Part shown: one piece after another, positions 24,068 through 33,053 of the stretch | Position numbering within the stretch: position 1 is the stretch's first letter | How the letters are laid out: every line of letters begins with the position of its first letter | Source: JBBQWT01 sp038210375 | Lineage (GTDB): Bacteria > Acidobacteriota > Terriglobia > Terriglobales > Acidobacteriaceae | NCBI GenBank assembly: GCA_038210375.1 | Contig: JBBQWT010000008.1 | Span: forward strand, 1-64,000 | DNA: 64,000 nt | Reading direction: 5' to 3' | Translations under genes and position numbers: made by a program | Notes under the pieces: generated by a model | Told to the model about the DNA's origin: nothing | The model's database searches: none | The model's input: the letters and a program-made list of their open reading frames with translations, nothing else

Positions 24068-26788
24068 ATGACTGGCTCTGAAATCCGCGAAAAATTTCTG
24101 GCTTATTTTGAGCAGCAGGGCCACCAGCGCGTGTCGTCGTCATCCCTGGTTCCGTGGAACGATCCCACCCTGCTTTTTACTAACGCCGGAATGAACCAGT
24201 TCAAAGATCTGTTCCTGGGCGCGGAGAAGCGGGACTACGTCCGCGCCACCACTTCGCAGAAGTGCGTTCGCGCCGGGGGCAAACACAACGATCTCGAAAA
24301 CGTCGGCTTCACCGCGCGCCACCACACTTTCTTCGAGATGCTGGGCAATTTCAGCTTTGGCGATTATTTCAAGCAGCAAGCCATCGCCTTCGCCTGGGAA
24401 CTGATCACCTCGCCGCAGTGGTTTGCCATTCCCCGCGAGCGCCTCTACATCACCATCTTCGGCGGCGAAGGAAGCTTGCAGCGTGATGCCGAGGCCCACC
24501 AGCACTGGCGGGAACAGGGCGTGGATACCGGCCGCATCTTTGAGCTGGGGATGAAGGACAACTTCTGGGCCATGGGCGAAACCGGCCCCTGCGGCCCATG
24601 TTCAGAGCTGCATTACGACATGGGCGCCGTCGCTTCCGACGAGGAACACACCGATTGCAAGTTTCCCTGTGATTGCGGCCGATATGTCGAGATCTGGAAC
24701 CTGGTCTTCATGCAGTTTGAGCGCGACGCCGCGGGCGTTCTGAACCCGTTGCCCAAGCCTTCCATCGACACCGGCGCCGGTCTGGAGCGGCTGGCTTCGG
24801 TGCTCCAGGGAAAATTATCGAATTACGAAACCGACTTGTTCACGCCGCTGGTGGCGTGCGCCGAAAAAATAATTACCGCCGCCAACGGTGGCACGGCGCC
24901 TCCGCTGTCATCGTTGCGCATCATCGCCGATCACTCGCGGGCCGCCACCTTCCTGATCTCCGACGGGGTGTTGCCCGCCAACGAGGGCCGCGGCTACGTT
25001 CTGCGCAAGATCATGCGGCGCGCGATTCGCCACGCCCGGTTGAATGGCGCCACCGAGCCTTTTCTGGCGGAGATGGTTTCGGCGGTGGTCGAACAAATGG
25101 AAGCGGCTTATCCTGAGCTGAAGGAAAGCCGCGACCGGGTGGCCGGAATCGTAACTTCCGAGGAGGTGCGGTTTGCGCACACCCTCGATCAAGGGTTGAA
25201 GCGGCTGGAGGAAGATTTCTCGCCCCTGCTGCAACAAAAGTCCAACGCAACTTCGGTCGCGGCGCCGGTTTATCCCGGGGAAAAAGCCTTCAAGCTTTAC
25301 GACACCTTCGGGTTGCCCCTCGATTTCATCTCCGACGCCGCGCGTGATCAGGGCCTGGGGTTTGACGAGGCCGGGTTTAACCGCGCCATGGCCGCGCAGC
25401 GCGACCTGGCGCGCGCCTCGTGGAAGGGCGGCGCCCGCGCATCGGCCAGCCCGGCGTTCCGCGATTTGCCGCGCACCGATTTTGCCGGATACGAAACTAG
25501 CTCGCTGCCCGGTTGCCGGGTCATCGCCATGGTGCATAACGGCGTGGGCGTGCAGGAACTCAAGGCCGGCGAGGTAGGCGAGGTCGTCCTCGATCGCACT
25601 CCCTTTTATGCCGACTCCGGCGGCCAGGTCGGCGACCAGGGTTGGTTTTATGAAAGCGGCACCCGCAACGTCATTGCCCAGGTCACGGGATGCGTGTTGC
25701 CGGTGCAAGGGGTTCGCGCTCACCGAGTTCACCTCACCCGCGAGCTTCGCGTAGGGGACCGCCTCGATGCGGTAGTCGATAGCGCCGTTCGCCAATCCAC
25801 CGTGCGTAACCATACCGGGACCCACCTGCTGCATGCGGCGTTGCGCGAAATTCTGGGCAAGCATGTGAAGCAGGCGGGCTCGCTGGTCGATCCCGGCCAT
25901 TTGAGGTTTGATTTTTCGCACTTCACCCCGGTGGCCGACGAAGAATTACAGGACATCGAGGACCTTATCAACGCCGAGGTTCTGCGCAATCGCAAGGTGG
26001 AAACTTTTGTGGATGTGCCCATCGACGTCGCGGTGAATGAGTTGCACGCCATGGCGCTGTTCGGCGAAAAATACGGAGATCGGGTGCGGGTGGTGAAGAT
26101 CGGCGACTTTTCCACCGAGTTGTGCGGTGGGATCCATACCTCGGCCACCGGCGAGATCGGCCTGGTGAAGCTGCTGGATGAAACCAGCGTCTCGGCGGGA
26201 GTGCGGCGCGTGCAGGCGGTTACCGGTGGAGGCGCCCTGGGACAATTTCGCAAGCTGCAGGCCCTCGAAGAAGGGTTGCGCTCCCGGGTTCACGTCGAAG
26301 AACAGGACGTGCAGAACCTGCGCGGTTTTGGCGCGCGCCTGGTACAGGATTACGAAAGCCAGATCAAGGAACTGAAACGCGAGCTCGATCGCGCCCGCAT
26401 GAAGTCAGCGGCTTCCGCCGCCTCCTCCGCCGGCGAACAAACCCGGCTGGTCAACGGCATCAAGGTGCTGGTGCATCGCGCCGACAATCTGGAGCGCACC
26501 CAGTTGCGCAGCCTGATGGATACGCTGCGCGACCGTCTGGGCTCCGGCGTGGTCGCACTGGGATCGGCCGGGGCGGACGGCAAAGTCGCATTGATGGTCA
26601 CGGTCACCAAGGACCTGGTCGCGAAGCTGCAAGCGGGAAAAATCATCGCCGCGATCGCGCCCCGGGTTGGCGGCTCGGGTGGCGGACGCCCGGAGATGGC
26701 CGAGGCCGGCGGCAAAGATGCCGCGCAGCTCGATGCGGCATTGCAGGCGGTTTACGAGGTCGTGGAACATTCGACCGCCGCCGCCTGA
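24068..26788 (+). CDS. alaS: Alanine--tRNA ligase
   Basis: A 906-residue class II synthetase. It has the aminoacylation core (TGSEIREKFLAYFEQQGHQRV; FTNAGMNQFKDLFLG), then the editing domain with zinc ligands HTGTHLLH and CGGIHT, then a C-terminal oligomerisation/C-Ala domain with coiled coil (DYESQIKELKRELDRARMKSAASAAS) and GGSGGGRPEMAEAGG. The length is slightly above the usual 870-880. A TAAAAT at 23987-23992 may give alaS its own promoter. The ThiF-like gene starts 24 bases after it and is probably co-transcribed. Confidence 0.97.
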   Translation: MTGSEIREKFLAYFEQQGHQRVSSSSLVPWNDPTLLFTNAGMNQFKDLFLGAEKRDYVRATTSQKCVRAGGKHNDLENVGFTARHHTFFEMLGNFSFGDYFKQQAIAFAWELITSPQWFAIPRERLYITIFGGEGSLQRDAEAHQHWREQGVDTGRIFELGMKDNFWAMGETGPCGPCSELHYDMGAVASDEEHTDCKFPCDCGRYVEIWNLVFMQFERDAAGVLNPLPKPSIDTGAGLERLASVLQGKLSNYETDLFTPLVACAEKIITAANGGTAPPLSSLRIIADHSRAATFLISDGVLPANEGRGYVLRKIMRRAIRHARLNGATEPFLAEMVSAVVEQMEAAYPELKESRDRVAGIVTSEEVRFAHTLDQGLKRLEEDFSPLLQQKSNATSVAAPVYPGEKAFKLYDTFGLPLDFISDAARDQGLGFDEAGFNRAMAAQRDLARASWKGGARASASPAFRDLPRTDFAGYETSSLPGCRVIAMVHNGVGVQELKAGEVGEVVLDRTPFYADSGGQVGDQGWFYESGTRNVIAQVTGCVLPVQGVRAHRVHLTRELRVGDRLDAVVDSAVRQSTVRNHTGTHLLHAALREILGKHVKQAGSLVDPGHLRFDFSHFTPVADEELQDIEDLINAEVLRNRKVETFVDVPIDVAVNELHAMALFGEKYGDRVRVVKIGDFSTELCGGIHTSATGEIGLVKLLDETSVSAGVRRVQAVTGGGALGQFRKLQALEEGLRSRVHVEEQDVQNLRGFGARLVQDYESQIKELKRELDRARMKSAASAASSAGEQTRLVNGIKVLVHRADNLERTQLRSLMDTLRDRLGSGVVALGSAGADGKVALMVTVTKDLVAKLQAGKIIAAIAPRVGGSGGGRPEMAEAGGKDAAQLDAALQAVYEVVEHSTAAA

Positions 26789-26812
26789 TCAGTCTCTCGC
26801 GGTTCCCACCTT

Positions 26813-27826
26813 ATGCCGGATGATGAACGCTATTCGCGGCAAATCCTCTTCACGCCCATCGGAAAGACGGGCCAGGAAAAGCTTGCCGCCGCCACCGTCG
26901 CGGTTGTAGGTTGCGGCGCCACGGGCTCGGTACTGTGCGGGCTGCTGGCGCGCGCCGGCGCCGGACACCTGCGCATCATCGACCGCGATTACGTCGAGCT
27001 CAGCAACTTGCAGCGCCAGTCGTTATTTGACGAAGCCGATGCCGCGGAGTCGCTTCCCAAGGCCATCGCCGCCGCCCGCCGCATCGCCACGTTTAATTCC
27101 ACGGTTGCGGTTCAACCCGAAGTATTCGATCTGACTCCGGCCAATATCGAATCGCTGCTGGGTGGCGCGCAAATTGTGCTCGACGGCACCGACAATTTCG
27201 AGACCAGGTTTCTCATCAACGACTTCTGCGTGAAAAATAGGATTCCGTGGATCTATGCGGCGGCGGTGGGTGCATACGCGGTGACCATGAACATCCTGCC
27301 GGGAAAAACCGCTTGCCTCGCCTGTCTTTTTCCCGAGGCCCCAACCGGCGCTCTGGAAACTTGCGACACCGCGGGCATTCTGAACTCGGCCGCCAGTGCT
27401 GTGGCCTCGATCGCGGTGACCGAAACCGTAAAGATAGTGGTGGACGATACCCAGTCCCTCAGGACAACCCTGCTTTCATGGGACCTGTGGACCAACCAGC
27501 GTAGCGAGATTACAGCCACGCGCAACCCAACTTGCCGGGTTTGCGGTCTGCGGCAGTTTCACCACCTCGCCGGCAAGGGCCGCGCGCAGATCACCCTGTG
27601 CGGGCGAAACTCGGTACAAATTCACGAGCGCCAGCGGCAGATGGATTTTTCCGAGATCAGCGCACGCCTGCAACCTCACGGCGAGGTACGGCATAACGAG
27701 CTGATCCTGAAGTTCCGGCATAAAGAACACGAGATCACGCTCTTTCCCGATGGCCGCGCCATCATTAAAGGCACCACCGACCCCGCGGTGGCCCGCACCT
27801 TGTACGCCCGCTTCATCGGCAGCTAG
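26813..27826 (+). CDS. ThiF/MoeB/HesA-family E1-like adenylyltransferase
   Basis: A 337-residue protein with the E1 fold: RYSRQILFTPIGKTGQEKL, nucleotide loop VVGCGATGSVLCGLLARAG, DRDYVELSNLQRQSLF, zinc ligands CLACLF and CRVCG, and the catalytic Cys in ETCDTAGILN. These enzymes adenylate the C-terminal Gly of a ubiquitin-like sulfur carrier (ThiS, MoaD). The C-terminal extension of about 90 residues (QITLCGRNSVQIHERQR onward) resembles the small domain seen on some members. No carrier protein, ThiG or MoeA gene lies nearby, so the pathway cannot be assigned. It follows alaS by 24 bases. Confidence 0.87.
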   Translation: MPDDERYSRQILFTPIGKTGQEKLAAATVAVVGCGATGSVLCGLLARAGAGHLRIIDRDYVELSNLQRQSLFDEADAAESLPKAIAAARRIATFNSTVAVQPEVFDLTPANIESLLGGAQIVLDGTDNFETRFLINDFCVKNRIPWIYAAAVGAYAVTMNILPGKTACLACLFPEAPTGALETCDTAGILNSAASAVASIAVTETVKIVVDDTQSLRTTLLSWDLWTNQRSEITATRNPTCRVCGLRQFHHLAGKGRAQITLCGRNSVQIHERQRQMDFSEISARLQPHGEVRHNELILKFRHKEHEITLFPDGRAIIKGTTDPAVARTLYARFIGS

Positions 27827-27929
27827 CCGGAACTCTGGACCGGGGCGGTGTTATTCTTCATTTCGCTAGAACAGATGCGCCCCCGCGGGCATCTTATCTC
27901 CTTAACTTTATTTGGATTCGGGAGGCGCT

Positions 27930-29363
27930 TTGAGCAGCTCTACAACCAGCGTGGAATCGAGCAATCCCAAGCTGCGCCGCGAGATGGGCTTCTGGGATGT
28001 GATGTTGTTCAACATCGCAGCCGTGCTCGGCCCGCGTTGGATCGCCGCCGCCGCCCACAACGGGCAGTCGTCCCTCAGCCTCTGGCTCTTTGCCGCAATC
28101 TTTTTCTTTGTCCCCACCGCTCTCGTCATTCTCGAGCTATCCACGCGCTTTCCCAGCGAAGGCGGCCTCTATATCTGGACCAAGGAAGCGTTCGGCGATT
28201 TTCACGGATTCATCGCCGGCTGGTGCTACTGGATCTATACCTTTTTTTACTTTCCCGGATTATTGCTGGCCAGCGTGGCCATGTCGGTTTACATTGCCGG
28301 GCCCAAGTACGCATGGCTGGCCAACTATCTGCCCTTCCAGCTCAGCGCGGCCCTGGCGCTGCTGGCCATCGCCGTAGGCTTGAATATCGTCGGGCTGCAG
28401 ATCGGAAAGTGGCTGCAAAATGCGGGGGGCGTCGGCACCTACGTCCCCTTGAGCATGCTGGTGGCGCTGGCCGCGGTTTTCTTTTTCAAGCATGGCGCCG
28501 CCACGCACTTCACCTTCAAGGCGTCGCTGCCGCAATTCAATTTCGACACTATTAATTTCTGGTCGCAGATCGCCTTCGCCTTCACCGGCCTCGAACTGGT
28601 GTGCACCATGAGCGAAGAAGTCAAGAACCCGCGCAAGACTTTTCCCCGCGCCATTTACGCATCCGGCCTGATGATCGCGGTGATCTACATCCTGGGGACT
28701 ATCGCGCTGCTCACCCTGATGCCGGCCGGTGAGGTTGATCCACGCAACGGAGTCTTTCAGGCCATGGGACGCGCTTCCGGAATCATGGGCATCGCCTGGT
28801 TTGGAATCATGGCCGCCATCATGGTCACGGTGGGAAATGCCGGCGGCGTCGGCGCCACGGTGGCCGGCGTGGCACGCATTCCTTTCGTGGCCGGCGTCGA
28901 TCGCTATTTGCCCGCGGCCTTTGGGAAGATTCATCCTCGCTGGCGCACTCCTTATATATCCATCCTCATCCAGGCGGCGATCTCCGCCGTGGTGCTGGTG
29001 CTGTTTCAGATCAATGAAAACCTGAAGGGCGCGTACCAGGCGCTGGTGGATGCGGCCATCATCCTTAACTTCCTGCCATTTCTTTATATGTATGCCGCCG
29101 GCATCAAGCTGGCGTACCGCTCTGACCGCAGGGCCAATCCCGATGCGGTGTTGATTCCCGGGGGCAAGGTGGGTGTGTGGCTGGCCGGCGGCATCGGCTT
29201 CCTGATCGTGCTGGGGGCTATCATCCTGGCGCTAATTCCGACCGCTGATGTCGCCGACAAATGGGGATTCGAATTGAAAGTGGCCGGCAGCTCAGCGATT
29301 TCCATCCTTCTCGGCCTCGTGCTCTACTGGCGAGGCGCCCGGCTGCGCAGCTCCGCCAAATAA
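27930..29363 (+). CDS. APC-superfamily amino acid permease
   Basis: A 477-residue integral membrane protein with about twelve hydrophobic segments in the APC pattern. The first helix region is REMGFWDVMLFNIAAVLGPRW, followed by LELSTRFPSEGGLYIWTKEAFG, the typical glycine-rich start of helix 3, and FTGLELVCTMSEEVKNPRKTFPRA of helix 6, which names amino acid/polyamine permeases. The substrate cannot be read from sequence. The TTG at 27930 is preferred because GGAGG lies four bases upstream; a second TTG at 27912 has none. It is followed by the sigma factor on the same strand after 146 bases. Confidence 0.87.
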   Translation: MSSSTTSVESSNPKLRREMGFWDVMLFNIAAVLGPRWIAAAAHNGQSSLSLWLFAAIFFFVPTALVILELSTRFPSEGGLYIWTKEAFGDFHGFIAGWCYWIYTFFYFPGLLLASVAMSVYIAGPKYAWLANYLPFQLSAALALLAIAVGLNIVGLQIGKWLQNAGGVGTYVPLSMLVALAAVFFFKHGAATHFTFKASLPQFNFDTINFWSQIAFAFTGLELVCTMSEEVKNPRKTFPRAIYASGLMIAVIYILGTIALLTLMPAGEVDPRNGVFQAMGRASGIMGIAWFGIMAAIMVTVGNAGGVGATVAGVARIPFVAGVDRYLPAAFGKIHPRWRTPYISILIQAAISAVVLVLFQINENLKGAYQALVDAAIILNFLPFLYMYAAGIKLAYRSDRRANPDAVLIPGGKVGVWLAGGIGFLIVLGAIILALIPTADVADKWGFELKVAGSSAISILLGLVLYWRGARLRSSAK

Positions 29364-29509
29364 ATCCTCTTGACCGCAGCGCCGCTCTGGAGAAAGACCG
29401 GGAAGGTATAATTCGAAAGAGTTGGAAAACTTGCGAAACCCTCCTTTACAAATGCAACGAACTTCGACCACCGCCGCATCCAATAACGATTGCGGCCTGA
29501 AAAGGCCAA

Positions 29510-30121
29510 TTGGCAGAAGCTAAACAGACGCTGGTACCGGGCTTATCCGAAGCCGAGGCTATAGAACGCGCCAAGGCCGGCGACGCTCATTCCTTTGCCG
29601 CGCTTTATGCCATGCATAAACGCCGGGTGTATTCGCTTTGTCTGCGAATGACCGGTAATACGGCGGATGCTGAAGATCTTACGCAGGAGGCTTTTCTACA
29701 GCTATACCGGAAAATTGGGACGTTTCGCGGAGAATCAGCCTTTTCCACCTGGCTGCATCGCATGTCGGTGAACGTTGTACTGATGCGCTTGCGGAAAAAA
29801 GGTCTGCCGGAAGTTTCGCTCGAAGAAATGCTCGAGCCCCAGGAGGATGGTCCGCGCAAGGATGTGGGCGGCCGCGACAATGTTCTGGCAGGAGCGCTTG
29901 ATCGCGTCAACCTGGAAAGAGTGATCGATGGTTTGCCTCCGGGATACCGGATGATTTTCGTGCTCCACGATATCGAAGGCTACGAACATAACGAGATCGC
30001 GGAGATGATGGATTGCAGTATCGGAAACAGCAAGTCCCAACTGCACAAAGCACGAATGAAACTGCGGGAGTTGCTGAAGCAGGAAAAACCCGGGGGCGAG
30101 CTCGATGGAATCCGCCCCTAG
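29510..30121 (+). CDS. ECF-family RNA polymerase sigma factor
   Basis: A 203-residue sigma-70 family factor with only regions 2 and 4. Region 2 is DAEDLTQEAFLQLYRKIGTFRGESAFSTWLHR, and region 4.2 is LPPGYRMIFVLHDIEGYEHNEIAEMMDCSIGNSKSQLHKARMKL read as a helix-turn-helix. It directs RNA polymerase to an alternative promoter set. The TTG at 29510 has AAAAGG at normal spacing. A small zinc-finger protein 31 bases downstream is a likely partner. A TATAAT at 29407-29412 may be its promoter. Confidence 0.9.
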   Translation: MAEAKQTLVPGLSEAEAIERAKAGDAHSFAALYAMHKRRVYSLCLRMTGNTADAEDLTQEAFLQLYRKIGTFRGESAFSTWLHRMSVNVVLMRLRKKGLPEVSLEEMLEPQEDGPRKDVGGRDNVLAGALDRVNLERVIDGLPPGYRMIFVLHDIEGYEHNEIAEMMDCSIGNSKSQLHKARMKLRELLKQEKPGGELDGIRP

Positions 30122-30152
30122 TGCCGGTGCGTACCTAATTGAGGCTGTGCTG

Positions 30153-30413
30153 ATGACCTGTAGTGAATTGCAGCAGGTTTTGCCCTTCATCATCGAAAGC
30201 GGCGGCACCGCGGAAGAAAAAGCCCATCTGCGCGAATGTCCTTCCTGCGCCAGCCTGGTCGCCGACCTCAGTTACATCGCGGCCCAGGCGCGAAGCCTGC
30301 TGCCGATGCAGGAAGATCCCGACCCCAGCGTTTGGGAAAAAATTGAAAGCCGCATGAAGACCGAAGGGTTGGGGACTCCCCGCACCCCGCCTGACACCGA
30401 TACCATCTCCTAG
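30153..30413 (+). CDS. Small zinc-finger protein, likely soluble anti-sigma partner
   Basis: An 86-residue protein opening MTCSELQQVLPFIIESGGTA and then HLRECPSCASLV: the Cys..His-x3-Cys-x2-Cys arrangement of zf-HC2 anti-sigma domains. Unlike most of them it has no membrane segment, so it would act in the cytoplasm, perhaps as a redox or zinc-responsive switch for the adjacent sigma factor. The ATG at 30153 was chosen because zf-HC2 proteins start at this MTC; an ATG at 30105 overlapping the sigma gene would add 16 residues. Confidence 0.7.
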   Translation: MTCSELQQVLPFIIESGGTAEEKAHLRECPSCASLVADLSYIAAQARSLLPMQEDPDPSVWEKIESRMKTEGLGTPRTPPDTDTIS

Positions 30414-30599
30414 CTCCGCGAGACTTTTTCCCTAAGCACTCCGTTCCTCCCGGCACTCTTCATCACCATCAATGCTTCGCGGGAACGTCGGCGAACCTGC
30501 GGAGGCACCTCCAGGCGCGGTCAATCCCTAATCATTTCGGTGTTAAACTTTTCTTTAACCAGGAAATATTTTCATCATGCCCGGCGGGGAACTTCGTTG

Positions 30600-31157
30600 A
30601 TGATCAGGGGAGCGCCGGCCAGGCTTGTATTTCTAACCGGCTTTATGGGAGCGGGTAAGACCACGGTCGGCCGCGCGCTGGCCGATGAGTTGGGTTGGAC
30701 ATTCAAAGACCTCGATGAAATGATCGAGGCCGCCGCGGGTCAAAGCGTTGCCGCAATTTTTTCAAGCGCGGCCCGCGCCGCGGATGGCGAACAAGAATTT
30801 CGGCGAATGGAATCCGAAGCCCTGGGCGCGCTCCTGGCGTCGGCAGCATCGCAATCCCCCGGGCATGCGGGAACGGTGGCGTCATTGGGGGGCGGAACGC
30901 TGCAGCAGCCGGAAAACCGGGAACTGGTTCACCGGTCGGGAGCCCCGACAGTATTTTTGTGCGCTGTGATCGACGTCTTATTCGAGAGATGCCGGCGCGC
31001 CGGGGCGGCGCGGCCTTTATATTCGGAGGTGGAAAAGTTTTCCGCGATCTATCAACAAAGACTGGCTGTCTATCGCCAATCCACCATCACCATACTGACC
31101 GAAGGAAAGTCTCCGCGGCAGGCGGCCGTGGAGATCACGCAACGGTTGCACTTATGA
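30600..31157 (+). CDS. aroK: Shikimate kinase
   Basis: A 185-residue kinase that phosphorylates shikimate in aromatic amino acid synthesis. It shows the P-loop TGFMGAGKTTVGRALA, the substrate Asp in FKDLDEMIEAAAGQSVAAIF, the RMESEALGALL segment, the GGGT loop (SLGGGTLQQPENR) and a Walker B-like FLCAV. The ATG at 30600 was chosen; GGGGA lies nine bases before it and the conserved domain starts soon after, whereas a GTG at 30540 would add 20 residues of no family character. It is the first gene of a same-strand run into the AI-2E permease. Confidence 0.9.
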   Translation: MIRGAPARLVFLTGFMGAGKTTVGRALADELGWTFKDLDEMIEAAAGQSVAAIFSSAARAADGEQEFRRMESEALGALLASAASQSPGHAGTVASLGGGTLQQPENRELVHRSGAPTVFLCAVIDVLFERCRRAGAARPLYSEVEKFSAIYQQRLAVYRQSTITILTEGKSPRQAAVEITQRLHL

Positions 31158-31180
31158 CCGCGGTTTCAGGGAGAAGAGCG

Positions 31181-31915
31181 ATGAAAATCTCAAGGCTGGG
31201 AGCGTTAGCGCTGGCGCTATGGCTGTCATTCACCGCGACGCGGCCTGCGATTGCGGCCAAGGGAGCGTCGGGAAACATTGTAGATTCCGGCAGCTTTGGC
31301 ATCTTCGTCGCCGGCAAGCGCGTTGGCACCGAAACTTTCACAGTCGAGCAGCGCCCCGACGTCAACGTGATCAGTTCCGAGATCAAGGTGCTCGAAGGCG
31401 GCAACACCCAGCGCGCGGAAATGGAGTTGAGTCCGAACGGAGACCTGCGCCGCTATCTCTGGCAAGAGGTGCAGCCCGGCAAGGCCCAGGTCGTGGTGGA
31501 GCCCAGCGACGAGTTCCTGGTGGAACGCGTAATCGCGGGCGGCAAGGAAAAGGCCCGCGACGTGTCGCACATGCTGCCTCATTCCACCGCCATACTCGAT
31601 GACAACTTCTTTTCGCAGCGCGAGATCCTGGCGTGGAAGTTCCTGGCCAGCGCTTGCACCGCCGGCAACGGCGTGTTGAAGTGCAACCCGGTTCCGGCAC
31701 AGTTCGGCACCTTGAATCCCCACCAGCATGTATCCAGCATGGTTTCACTTTCCTTTGTGAGCCGCGAGAAGATGACCCTGCACGGCGTCGATCATGATGT
31801 TTTCAGCTGCAAGCTGGCGACTGAAACCGGGGATTGGCTGCTCTGGTTCGATGAAAACAAGAAAATGGTCCGCATCGTGATCGCTTCCGAAAATACCGAA
31901 ATCGTCAGGGACTGA
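31181..31915 (+). CDS. Secreted protein of unknown function
   Basis: A 244-residue protein with a clear signal peptide (MKISRLGALALALWLSFTATRPAIA). The mature part looks all-beta (GSFGIFVAGKRVGTETFTVEQR; MELSPNGDLRRYLWQEVQ) and recalls periplasmic or envelope proteins that sit in a beta roll, but I recognise no named family. It has two cysteines (CTAG, KCNP) that could form a disulfide. The ATG at 31181 has GGGAGAAG upstream; an ATG at 31154 overlapping the aroK stop is possible. It sits 19 bases before the permease gene. Confidence 0.75.
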   Translation: MKISRLGALALALWLSFTATRPAIAAKGASGNIVDSGSFGIFVAGKRVGTETFTVEQRPDVNVISSEIKVLEGGNTQRAEMELSPNGDLRRYLWQEVQPGKAQVVVEPSDEFLVERVIAGGKEKARDVSHMLPHSTAILDDNFFSQREILAWKFLASACTAGNGVLKCNPVPAQFGTLNPHQHVSSMVSLSFVSREKMTLHGVDHDVFSCKLATETGDWLLWFDENKKMVRIVIASENTEIVRD

Positions 31916-31934
31916 AGGATTTGGGAGGATTCAA

Positions 31935-32987
31935 ATGAGGCCCTGGGTCGAGAGACGGGACACCGGACCGGTGGGGCCTGCGCCCCAGGCTGCCGGACAT
32001 CGCTCCGACATTCTATTTTTTTTCGCGGTGTCCCTCAGCATCTACCTGGCTTTTGAAGTGCGCGCGGTCTTGCTGCTGATTTACGTAAGCGCGCTTTTCG
32101 CCATCGTTCTATCCCCCGCTATAAGGTTCGTTCGCAGCTTCCAGATCCGCGAATGGCGCCCGGGGCGCGGCCTCGCCATCCTGGTGCTGCTGCTATCGGT
32201 GCTGGGTTTGATCGTGCTCTTCCTGGTTTTTGCGCTGCCTCCAATTTTTCGTGATGCCCGCGCCCTGGGCAGCAACTGGCACGTGCACGTCGAGGAACTC
32301 AGCGTTCGCATTCGCCAAATTCCGTTTCTGGAAAAATTCAAATTCGCTTCCCTGCAGCAGTATGAATCGGGCGCGGTGGGCGGCGCTTTTGGATTATTTC
32401 GCGGCCTGGCGGGCGGCCTGGTGGGATTGTTTAGCGCCATCATTATGATCGCTTACTTCATTCTTGACGGCGATCGCGCGGCCGCCTGGATCGTGTCTTT
32501 ATTTCCACGCACTCACCAGACCCGCCTCTTCGCCACCATGCACAAAGCCGAACGCAGGGTGCGCCACTGGCTGGTCGGCCAGTTGCTGCTCATGGCCATT
32601 CTGGGCGTGACCAGCGGCATATTTTTTACCATCATCGGGGTGCGCTATTCCTACGTGCTGGCGGTGCTGGCGGGCGCCGCCAATATTGTCCCCATCCTGG
32701 GCCCGGTAGTAGCGGCAAGTGTTGCCTCCATCGTGGCGCTGACGGATTCTCCCGGAAAGATGATGCTGGTGCTGCTGTTCTATCTCATCTACACCCAGGT
32801 GGAAAACGCGTTTCTCACCCCTCGCATCATGAAGACGACCGTGGATCTGCCCCCGCTCGCCATTTTCGTGGCCCTGATCATCGGTGGGGCGCTGGCAGGC
32901 GTCCTGGGCGCGCTGGTTGCGGTGCCCACCGCCGGCCTGATCGCGGTGTTCGTGGAAGAATATCTGGAAAAACCACTGGCAGAGTAG
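31935..32987 (+). CDS. AI-2E family permease
   Basis: A 350-residue membrane protein with about eight hydrophobic segments in the AI-2E (PF01594-type) layout: a pair at residues 25-65, one near residue 80, a loop of about 65 residues, then a block ending in NIVPILGPVVAAS, VENAFLTPRIMKTTVDLPPLAIFVALIIGG and VAVPTAGLIAVFVEEY. The family includes the proposed autoinducer-2 exporter TqsA and Na+/H+ antiporters, so the substrate is open. GGGAGGATTCAA precedes the ATG. It lies between the secreted protein gene and asd. Confidence 0.88.
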   Translation: MRPWVERRDTGPVGPAPQAAGHRSDILFFFAVSLSIYLAFEVRAVLLLIYVSALFAIVLSPAIRFVRSFQIREWRPGRGLAILVLLLSVLGLIVLFLVFALPPIFRDARALGSNWHVHVEELSVRIRQIPFLEKFKFASLQQYESGAVGGAFGLFRGLAGGLVGLFSAIIMIAYFILDGDRAAAWIVSLFPRTHQTRLFATMHKAERRVRHWLVGQLLLMAILGVTSGIFFTIIGVRYSYVLAVLAGAANIVPILGPVVAASVASIVALTDSPGKMMLVLLFYLIYTQVENAFLTPRIMKTTVDLPPLAIFVALIIGGALAGVLGALVAVPTAGLIAVFVEEYLEKPLAE

Positions 32988-33035
32988 CGTTGGTACGCGT
33001 TGCCCACCCTCTCATCAAATCTTTTCCCCGCCGTG

Positions 33036-33041
33036 TAAAAT
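33036..33041 (+). promoter_or_regulatory. -10 element for the lysine operon
   Basis: TAAAAT at 33036-33041 lies 12 bases before the ATG of asd, so transcription would start about six bases before the codon. No strong -35 is visible. Confidence 0.35.
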
Positions 33042-33053
33042 TCGTTACACCAT

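Noticed and set aside
24908..25921. 337-codon minus-strand frame inside alaS
   Set aside because: Shadow of a strongly conserved gene; no family features.
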